A DNA stretch of 49,737 nucleotides from NCBI GenBank assembly GCA_025201865.1, contig MU602722.1, positions 8,587 through 58,323 of the forward strand, given 5' to 3'. Under the pieces are notes generated by a model. That model had not been told where the DNA came from and searched no databases. It worked only from the letters and a program-made list of their open reading frames with translations. Position numbers and translations under genes: made by a program. The stretch's first letter is position 1. Each line of letters opens with the position of its first letter. Positions 17,946 to 25,376 of the stretch are shown here, one piece after another. The stretch comes from Ramicandelaber brevisporus. Lineage: Eukaryota; Kickxellomycota; Ramicandelaberales; Ramicandelaberaceae.

Positions 17946-20900
17946 TTAGAGCCATTCCTTGAAACGACGCACATAAATGTACTTGACAATTTGCGCAAGG
18001 ACCATGTACAAAAAGACGAATAGCACAAAGAAGCCGTAGAAGGTCTGTGGCGGGTGCACCATTTCCAGCCCATCCTTGCCCAGCGGCGTGTAGGGGAGTG
18101 AAATACCAATGGCCAAAATCACCAAGCTCATCACACATACCTGCCATGAGGCACGGCTCTGAACAAATGGAATCTTGGGTGTGCGAATAATGTGCACAAT
18201 GATGGTCTGTGTTACGAAACCAAGCGTGAACCAGCTCGAACGCAGAATGGGGGCATCTTGTTCGGTGCGAACACCATAGTAGAACCACATGAGCAAAAAC
18301 GTGGAGATGTCAAAGACGGAGGATGTTGGACCGAGACAGGCCATAAAGCGAACAATGGAGCCAGCGTCCCATGCACGGGGCTTGAGCAGGTACTCCTCGT
18401 CCATGTGGTCCCATGGAATGGCAAGCTGGCTAATGTCGTACAGCAGGTTCTGGGCAAGCAGTTGCATGGCGGTCATCGGGGTGAACGGCAGCCAGGCAGC
18501 GGCGACGAGCATTGAGAAGACGTTGCCAAAGTTGGACGAGGCGGTCATCTTGATGTACTTGATGGTGTTGCCGTGAGTGGTGCGACCGCGACGAATGGCC
18601 CAGGAAATGACAGCAAGCGACTTCTCAGTCAAGATGACATCGGCGGCATCTTTGGCAATAGCAGTGCCGGTCTCGACAGAAATGCCAACATCAGCGCCGC
18701 GGAGTGCCAGAGCGTCGTTGATACCATCGCCGAGGAAGCCAACCGTGCGGCCTTGAGCCTGCAACTCCTTGACAACTTCGAGCTTCTGTGTGGGAGTCAA
18801 CTTGGCCAGCACGGTGGCAGAGCGAACGGCTTCGGCAAACTCGCCACGCTTCATTGCTTCGAGCTGTGGGCCGGTGACCATGACAGTGGTATCGATGCCA
18901 ACATCACGGCAGACACGCTGGGCAATAGTCAAGCTGTCGCCAGTCAACACCTTGATGGCAACGCCGAGCTTGGCAAAGTCTTGGATAGCCGGTGCAGCAG
19001 ATTCCTTGGGCGGATCGAGGAAAGCAACCATGCCGTGGAACACCATGTCGGATTCGTCGCTAATCTTGAGGCCAGGATCAGTGGTGATTGGATCATCGAC
19101 AGCAGAATGGAGAACCTTGGTTGCAATGGCGAGCACACGCATACCGTCAGCGTTCAGGTTGTGTGAATGCTCCAGAATGGCAGCACGAGTCTCATCAGCC
19201 AGCGGCGCAGTAGGCTGAGCGGTGTCGTAGATGGTGTAGCCAGACGATGCAATAAACGAGCATTGCGCCAATGTATCCTCAAGAGCACCTTTGCACACCA
19301 GCATCAAGGATGATCCAGTACGGTTGTTGCCAGCAGATTTGTGCTTGTGTTGGAGTGCAATCGACACGCGACGGCGGGTAAAATCAAATGGGATCTCATC
19401 AACCTTGACCCACATCTGCTCCAGTGCACCGACGGTCACCATCTTGGATTCTTCGCAGCTTACGTCATTAATCTCAACATCCACCTTGTTGTATAGCAAA
19501 GCACGCTCATCAGCCGCACGAATTATGGCGTCATCCAACGCATTGCGCATGCCGGATTGCATGGCAGCATTGATGAACGCCAGGTGCAAAATATCGCCAA
19601 CCTTGCGTTCGGTCAACTGAGCGTCACGAATGGCGGCCAAGTCAACCTGGTCTTGAGTCAGCGTGCCAGTCTTGTCGGAGCAAACCACGTCCATTGCTCC
19701 AAGGTTCTGGATCGCATCCAGGCGCTTAACGATGGTCTTACGCTTGACAAGCTGCACTGCACCAAGTGCCAAATTGGCATTGAGGATCATGGGCAGCATC
19801 TCCGGAACCAGACCGACAGCAACAGCAATTCCAAAGAGAGCAGCATCACGCCAAGCCTTGGTGGTGACACCGTTGAGAACAATGACGATTGGAACCATAA
19901 CGAGCATAAAGCCAGAGAGAATCAATGAGACACGGCGAATGCCAAGCTGGAAGGCATTGACAGGCTGCTGACGAGCGAGACTGGCAGCAATGGACGACAT
20001 GTATGTCTGGTTGCCGGTGGAGATGACAATGCCGCGACCGTAGCCAGAGACGACATTGGTGCCCATGATGACGACGTTTGGATGGTCAAGCAAACCAGTC
20101 GAGGAGTCGGATGGAGCAGCGGTAGCATCACCAGTAGTAGCATCGACATCGGTATCAGTCACAACTTCAATCTCAGACGTGGATTCTGGGACTGGCTTGT
20201 CGGCATTAAAAGCGGCATCCTTCTCAACGGGAATGACTTCGCCAGTGAGTGCAGACTGCGAAATGAGCAAATCGCGAGACTCAATCAGGCGGATGTCAGC
20301 AGGCACAGAGCTACCAGCAGACAGAACAACCACATCACCAGGAACCACCTCTTCTACTGGAATCTCGACAATGTATCCCTCAGCATTGCCAGAACCCGGA
20401 CCCTCATATGGCTGAGACACATCACCTTTGCCACCACCAGTGACAACCAAGTCAGGCGTGATAGACATCATCGATTCTTCATCGGCAGCAATTGGCGAGT
20501 ATTGACGAGACACCTTACGGTGCAATCCCTGGTCCTTGAAATCGCCATCCACCTTGCTCGATGGGGTACGAGTACGAAGCACCTTTGTGGTGGCCTTGAT
20601 CATGTCACGCAAACGCGCCACCGCTACAGTCGAGCGCATTTCTTGGTAATAGCGCATGCCGGCACTCAGGGCAATCATGGCCAGCATCATTCCAAACGTC
20701 TTCTTGTCACCGGTAGCAATGCTGATAGCACCGAGCACCAACAACAAAATGTTGAATGGATGCACAATTGCCTGGAACAGGAGCATGTACCAGGATGGAG
20801 GCTTGACGGAATCGAGCTTGTTAGGGCCGTAGATGCGACGACGGCGTTCGGCCTCTTCAAGGGTGAGTCCGGTTACGGTTGAGGCGGAAAGTAAAGCGGG

Positions 20901-21179
20901 ATCAAGAGCACTGGCAGAGAGCGGGACGCCAGCTGGTGACAGGTTGGTGGAGCCGGGTGGAGTGATATGGTAGCACTCAGAGATGGTGGTAGACAGCGGC
21001 GACTGCGCGTAATGGGCAATGCGCGCAGCAATTTCCTTGGAACGGACATACTCATCATCAGTCATGCCGGATGAAGCAGCAGAGCCGGAGCCATTGCCGC
21101 CGCCACCGCCGCCATCGCGGGTCAGGCCAAAGAAGCGCTTGAAGCGAGATGAGATACCGCCGTCGTGGAACACTGGCAT
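17946..21179 (-). CDS. MgtA/MgtB-type (P3B) magnesium-translocating P-type ATPase
   Basis: P3B ATPases, best known from bacterial MgtA/MgtB, move Mg2+ into the cytoplasm using ATP. All P-type motifs are present: TGE at 312-314 in the actuator domain, the phosphorylated Asp502 in DKTGT, TGD at 747-749, and GDGIND at 817-822. The membrane motif GLVPEMLP (about 456-463) and the C-terminal segment with NLLYDISQLAIPWD are typical of the MgtA group rather than of Ca2+ or H+ pumps. At 1077 residues it is longer than bacterial MgtA (about 900). The extra length is an N-terminal extension with a Gly run, an insertion at about 200-270 before the actuator core, and another at about 320-365. It could sit in the plasma membrane or an organelle. 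It converges with the F-box-like gene, 242 bases between stops. Confidence 0.93.
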   Translation of the reverse strand: MPVFHDGGISSRFKRFFGLTRDGGGGGGNGSGSAASSGMTDDEYVRSKEIAARIAHYAQSPLSTTISECYHITPPGSTNLSPAGVPLSASALDPALLSASTVTGLTLEEAERRRRIYGPNKLDSVKPPSWYMLLFQAIVHPFNILLLVLGAISIATGDKKTFGMMLAMIALSAGMRYYQEMRSTVAVARLRDMIKATTKVLRTRTPSSKVDGDFKDQGLHRKVSRQYSPIAADEESMMSITPDLVVTGGGKGDVSQPYEGPGSGNAEGYIVEIPVEEVVPGDVVVLSAGSSVPADIRLIESRDLLISQSALTGEVIPVEKDAAFNADKPVPESTSEIEVVTDTDVDATTGDATAAPSDSSTGLLDHPNVVIMGTNVVSGYGRGIVISTGNQTYMSSIAASLARQQPVNAFQLGIRRVSLILSGFMLVMVPIVIVLNGVTTKAWRDAALFGIAVAVGLVPEMLPMILNANLALGAVQLVKRKTIVKRLDAIQNLGAMDVVCSDKTGTLTQDQVDLAAIRDAQLTERKVGDILHLAFINAAMQSGMRNALDDAIIRAADERALLYNKVDVEINDVSCEESKMVTVGALEQMWVKVDEIPFDFTRRRVSIALQHKHKSAGNNRTGSSLMLVCKGALEDTLAQCSFIASSGYTIYDTAQPTAPLADETRAAILEHSHNLNADGMRVLAIATKVLHSAVDDPITTDPGLKISDESDMVFHGMVAFLDPPKESAAPAIQDFAKLGVAIKVLTGDSLTIAQRVCRDVGIDTTVMVTGPQLEAMKRGEFAEAVRSATVLAKLTPTQKLEVVKELQAQGRTVGFLGDGINDALALRGADVGISVETGTAIAKDAADVILTEKSLAVISWAIRRGRTTHGNTIKYIKMTASSNFGNVFSMLVAAAWLPFTPMTAMQLLAQNLLYDISQLAIPWDHMDEEYLLKPRAWDAGSIVRFMACLGPTSSVFDISTFLLMWFYYGVRTEQDAPILRSSWFTLGFVTQTIIVHIIRTPKIPFVQSRASWQVCVMSLVILAIGISLPYTPLGKDGLEMVHPPQTFYGFFVLFVFLYMVLAQIVKYIYVRRFKEWL

Positions 21180-22109
21180 TTTTTAGACAACGAAGAGGGA
21201 CAGGACGAAGAGGGTGTGGAGTTGGAGTTCGGTGGATGTGTGGTGTTTAGGGGTTGAGTTCGGTAGCGCGTGCGAAGATGCCCATGAAGAAGACTGCAAG
21301 GCAGTTGACCATCAATGTATGACTTTTTTGAGGAGAAGAGGTGGGTAGGATACGTCTGTGGACGTGCGGTTGTATGAGAGTAATGGATTGCTTGGTCACA
21401 GAATATAGTAGTGAGCAAGCAATGGTTTGTGTCGCTGGAGGCAAAAGCTGAGCACTGTGTCTTTAGCTGTCAAAAAAGGTGAGAGCAAAGAACGTCTGTA
21501 GCGGGGGGGGGAGAGAAGTAATCGAAGATGGAGAGAACGACAACTCGGGAAGCATGCGGCGGCGAAGGCACTGTGGCGAGTTCTATTTAAGTTACTACAA
21601 CTCGTCACACCACTCCCCCCACTCTCAGTTAAATTGATGGAATGTCCGAGTTGATACATACGCACAACCCTGTAACTTGTTTGGTCAGCTCAGACCATGA
21701 TTATCACCGCAAATGAAACGAGACGGGAGATAGGAGGGGGCAACGTAGTAACGTGACTGCGGTAGAGTATACGAATTCGAAGGAAGATCCGTACCCACCC
21801 ACTGCATACGATTCGACCACTGTGGATGAGAATTTTAATCGATTGCACGAAAAAGTGTTGAGAGCACACAGACCAGTTTAATAATGGTCTGTGCGAGTCT
21901 ATTTAAAACAGGAATTGTGCCCAAGAGGAAGCTTGTTAAATGAGTGTTGATTCAAAAGGATATTCGAGGCTTTCTAAAAAAAAAATGTTGACTGAACAAC
22001 GAATACGAGGCTTTTTGAACAAACACTAACTGAAAAGAAAACGAATACGAGGCTTTATGGAAGTGGTGAGCTGCAGTGCGGAGTTATTTGCAACTGGGGA
22101 GGCTTTGCA
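21180..22109. other. Intergenic between ATPase and secreted-peptide genes
   Basis: This stretch holds the ATPase promoter, a G run near 21501-21510, and four copies of a GAGGCTTT-centred motif (see the repeat entry). No gene is supported. Confidence 0.55.
21963..22106 (+). repeat. GAGGCTTT motif repeated four times upstream of the peptide genes
   Basis: Copies lie at about 21965-21973, 22007-22014, 22049-22056 and 22099-22106. The second and third share a longer core, AATACGAGGCTTT, 42 bases apart. A further GAGGCTTTGCAGGT occurs near 23979 before the next gene. They may be regulatory sites or a decayed tandem repeat. Confidence 0.45.
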
Positions 22110-22170
22110 GGTGTTCACTGTTACAAGATTCTACTGGTGAGTGGTTGTGAATAGCAAAGCAAGGGAATGA

Positions 22171-22177
22171 ATATAAG
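22171..22177 (+). promoter_or_regulatory. TATA-like box of peptide gene copy 1
   Basis: ATATAAG lies about 140 bases before the peptide ATG, followed by a CT-rich leader. The identical box of copy 2 is at 23086-23092. Confidence 0.45.
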
Positions 22178-22314
22178 ACTGCGTCGATTTGCCGTTCATT
22201 CACGACCTCGTTCTCTTCTTTCCAGCTTTTGCACTCACACACACACAGTCTCTCTCTCGCTCACTCTCGCACATATCTTTTCAGCATCGGTTGCATACTC
22301 GCATATCCACAGCA

Positions 22315-22453
22315 ATGAAGTTCACTGCATTCTTCCTCCTGTTCGCTATGCTCATGATGAGCCTGTTCAACATCGATATGGTTGACGCTCGCCCAAACCC
22401 ACTTCCTGTTCCTGCTCCGGTTCCAATTCCAAAAGCCTATGCTAAGGCACGTC
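22315..22453 (+). CDS. Small secreted cationic peptide, copy 1 (cut by assembly gap)
   Basis: The first 46 codons are identical in protein sequence to copy 2 at 23230. The frame runs into the N gap at 22454, so the C-terminal third is unseen. The gene may be intact, and the break is a sequencing gap, not a mutation. Function and features are as described for copy 2. Confidence 0.75.
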
Positions 22454-23024
22454 NNNNNNNNNNNNNNNNNNNNNNNNNNNNNNNNNNNNNNNNNNNNNNN
22501 NNNNNNNNNNNNNNNNNNNNNNNNNNNNNNNNNNNNNNNNNNNNNNNNNNNNNNNNNNNNNNNNNNNNNNNNNNNNNNNNNNNNNNNNNNNNNNNNNNNN
22601 NNNNNNNNNNNNNNNNNNNNNNNNNNNNNNNNNNNNNNNNNNNNNNNNNNNNNNNNNNNNNNNNNNNNNNNNNNNNNNNNNNNNNNNNNNNNNNNNNNNN
22701 NNNNNNNNNNNNNNNNNNNNNNNNNNNNNNNNNNNNNNNNNNNNNNNNNNNNNNNNNNNNNNNNNNNNNNNNNNNNNNNNNNNNNNNNNNNNNNNNNNNN
22801 NNNNNNNNNNNNNNNNNNNNNNNNNNNNNNNNNNNNNNNNNNNNNNNNNNNNNNNNNNNNNNNNNNNNNNNNNNNNNNNNNNNNNNNNNNNNNNNNNNNN
22901 NNNNNNNNNNNNNNNNNNNNNNNNNNNNNNNNNNNNNNNNNNNNNNNNNNNNNNNNNNNNNNNNNNNNNNNNNNNNNNNNNNNNNNNNNNNNNNNNNNNN
23001 NNNNNNNNNNNNNNNNNNNNNNNN
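22454..23024. other. Assembly gap, 571 N
   Basis: A run of N. It lies inside a tandem duplication, which probably caused the assembly to fail here. Confidence 1.
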
Positions 23025-23229
23025 GGTGTTCACTGTTACAAGATTCTACTGGTGAGTGGTTGTGAATAGCAAAGCAAGGGAATGAATATAAGACTGCGTC
23101 GATTTGCCGTTCATTCACGACCTCGTTCTCTTCTTTCCAGCTTTTGCACTCACACACACACAGTCTCTCTCTCGCTCACTCTCGCACATATCTTTTCAGC
23201 ATCGTTTGCATACTCGCATATCCACAGCA

Positions 23230-23442
23230 ATGAAGTTCACTGCATTCTTCCTCCTGTTCGCTATGCTCATGATGAGCCTGTTCAACATCGATATGGTTGA
23301 CGCTCGCCCAAACCCACTTCCTGTTCCTGCTCCGGTTCCAATTCCAAAAGCCTATGCTAAGGCACGTCCTCTATTCTTCCTCGGTCCCCACATTGCCGGT
23401 GCAATTGCCGCAGCACGGATTGCTGCAATGCGTAAGCAGTAA
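23230..23442 (+). CDS. Small secreted cationic peptide, copy 2 (70 residues)
   Basis: I know no named family for it. The precursor starts MKFTAFFLLFAMLMMSLF, a clear signal peptide with a likely cut after Ala25. The remaining 45 residues hold seven Lys/Arg and no Asp/Glu. First comes a Pro-Val-Pro-rich stretch (residues 27-39), then Lys/Arg sites at 44-46, then a tail with FFLGPHIAGAIAAARIAAMRKQ-like composition rich in Ala, Gly and Ile that could form an amphipathic helix. This plan resembles secreted antimicrobial or membrane-active peptides, but that is inference. The upstream TATA box, CT-rich leader and ATG context are intact, so the gene looks expressed. Confidence 0.75.
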   Translation: MKFTAFFLLFAMLMMSLFNIDMVDARPNPLPVPAPVPIPKAYAKARPLFFLGPHIAGAIAAARIAAMRKQ

Positions 23443-24039
23443 ACAATCATCTTGTCATGCATAAAACAAAACATTTGCCATAACATTACTTTGCATTCTT
23501 TGACACTCTGCACTCACTTTCTTGCCATCTACTTTCTTTCCCCTTCACTGCATTCACTTTCTCTACATTCTGCATATTTACTTTTTTACTCTGCACTAAC
23601 TGTTTCTCACTTGTCTCTCCTCCATTCGATATGCACCAACAAGTTTAAAGTCAATGATGATGAATAAATCGACTAGTTAGAGAAAGCTCAGTGATCACAA
23701 CTGTGACCCGATCCACTTACGAACCATCAAATGGGTCATGGACACGCGTCCTAATGATGAAGGAGATCGCTCGCTTTCACCCATCTCTTTCACAGTTATT
23801 GCTGCGGAGTTTTGGAATCACGGTTGACTATTCCAATACCAGTGGAACTGTTGATGTGCAACGTGTCAAAAACAAAAACAATAATAACAAAGACTGCATC
23901 ATTCTCTCATCTCTCTCTCTCTATCTCTCTTGGATACACTCTATCGTGCCAGCAAGGCATGTCACTGTTTTGAATTTGAGGCTTTGCAGGTTGTATATCA
24001 GCCTGTCTGCTCTGCTTGCTCTCCTTCGATCTCGTATCA
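23443..24039. other. Intergenic after the secreted peptide
   Basis: The left half, to about 23660, is strongly CT-rich and reads like a 3' untranslated region with a TGATGATGAATAAA-type end near 23655. The right half leads to the next gene and includes a single GAGGCTTTGCAGG motif. No further gene is supported. Confidence 0.5.
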
Positions 24040-25017
24040 ATGCCACTAATAACAGAAATCGAACAAGAAACTAACATGACACATTCCGACGAATCCGCCG
24101 TTGAAGTTCAGCCAATGCCGTCCAAGTCGCCAAGCAATAATGATCAGAGCAGTAGCGACAGTATCAACAACAGCAACTCTACTGAACCGGTCAACACCAT
24201 ATCACTCGCTCAAAATGACTTACTGGCATTGCCTGTTACTGCCATCAATCGTCTCTGGCTATTTCTTCCAACTGTTGCTGTGGCTGTTATTGCAACTCTA
24301 CTCACATTGCGCATTGTCGATCCACTCAAGTCCCACCCTACAATTCCTCGCACCGTGCCGTGCCCCAGTGAACCATCTCTTTATCCATACTTTGGCAATT
24401 CAACTAGGGATGTCGAACTCACAGAGGCTTGGTCAATTCTCACTGAAAAGCCCTCTGACTGCTTAGCCGAAGACATCTGCGGAACAATGGCCAACCAAAA
24501 AAGAATTTTTTATGATGACTTTGCAGTGCCACAGTCTATGGGTGGTGACGTAGCGTCGCATCCAAAGTTGCTCATTCGTGCTGGTGGCCAAATGCGCTCG
24601 CGCATTCGCATCACTACAGAGCCTGTCAATACCAACAATACCATTACTCATGACAGTGACCCTCGGGCCATTACTGTCAAGTATTCGGTTATGTATGACG
24701 CACGAGAAAACGATTATATTGAACATCATACAGTCGATGATGAAGAGACTAAAATGATCTGGCTCAACAGTGGTGGTACTGGCGAGGGGCGTTACAACTT
24801 CCAGCGCCACGGAGATCCCTATTCTAAAAGAGCATCCTGGTGTGCGTATGCAAATATTAAGGTGGCTATTCCAGAGTATGATCTCAACGATGGCAAAGCG
24901 CGCTTTAGGATGTTTATCGCAGCAACCAAGCCACATATTGTAGTTGATGACAGTGCTAGACCGTACATTAACTCGATCAATGTCGTCGAGCCATTACAGC
25001 GCCTGATTACAGAATAG
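24040..25017 (+). CDS. Single-pass membrane protein of unknown function
   Basis: I do not recognise this protein. It has a Ser/Asn/Glu-rich N-terminus of about 65 residues, one hydrophobic segment (about residues 72-95, LFLPTVAVAVIATLLTL), and then about 225 residues with several Cys and possible N-glycosylation sites (such as NST, NNT). That fits a type II membrane protein with its C-terminal domain in the ER lumen or outside the cell. The start is the ATG at 24040; the ATG at 24076, with A at -3, is a good alternative. No repeats or known motifs are seen. Confidence 0.8.
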   Translation: MPLITEIEQETNMTHSDESAVEVQPMPSKSPSNNDQSSSDSINNSNSTEPVNTISLAQNDLLALPVTAINRLWLFLPTVAVAVIATLLTLRIVDPLKSHPTIPRTVPCPSEPSLYPYFGNSTRDVELTEAWSILTEKPSDCLAEDICGTMANQKRIFYDDFAVPQSMGGDVASHPKLLIRAGGQMRSRIRITTEPVNTNNTITHDSDPRAITVKYSVMYDARENDYIEHHTVDDEETKMIWLNSGGTGEGRYNFQRHGDPYSKRASWCAYANIKVAIPEYDLNDGKARFRMFIAATKPHIVVDDSARPYINSINVVEPLQRLITE

Positions 25018-25376
25018 TATCAGAATTAATTACAAACATTCGTCATAAGTCTACCATTCCCCTAATGTTTTTTGTTTGTTTTCACTTGTTCACACGGAGT
25101 CCATCTTTCGTTCCTGTGTGTGTTGACTGCCCTACCAGGTACCAGATTCCATCCATTCTATCTCCTTTCCTTCTTTCCCTTTCCATAATCTACGTTTTGT
25201 CACGCGTTGCTGAGATGTTAATGAGCAAAAATTAAACAAAGAAAAAGAAGTGATTAGAGAGGATGAAGAGAGGCTGGATTATAAACAAAAGGGAAGGTAG
25301 AGTGAAAAAAGAAAGAAAGGAACCAAAATAAAGGGAACGATATGGGAAGCCGGAGGAGGGAGAAAGGAGGTTCTGG
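25018..25376. other. Intergenic between convergent genes
   Basis: AT-rich 3' sequence for both neighbours, with an AG-rich stretch from 25235 to 25375. No gene is seen. Confidence 0.6.

Larger units (their letters stand above)
22110..23368 (+). repeat. 915-bp tandem duplication spanning an assembly gap
   Basis: 22110-22453 and 23025-23368 match at a constant offset of 915 bases with one substitution (G/T in the 5' leader, at 22290/23205). Both carry the same promoter, leader and peptide start. The 571 N between them hide the rest of copy 1, so the unit length depends on the gap estimate and more copies may be hidden. Confidence 0.85.
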
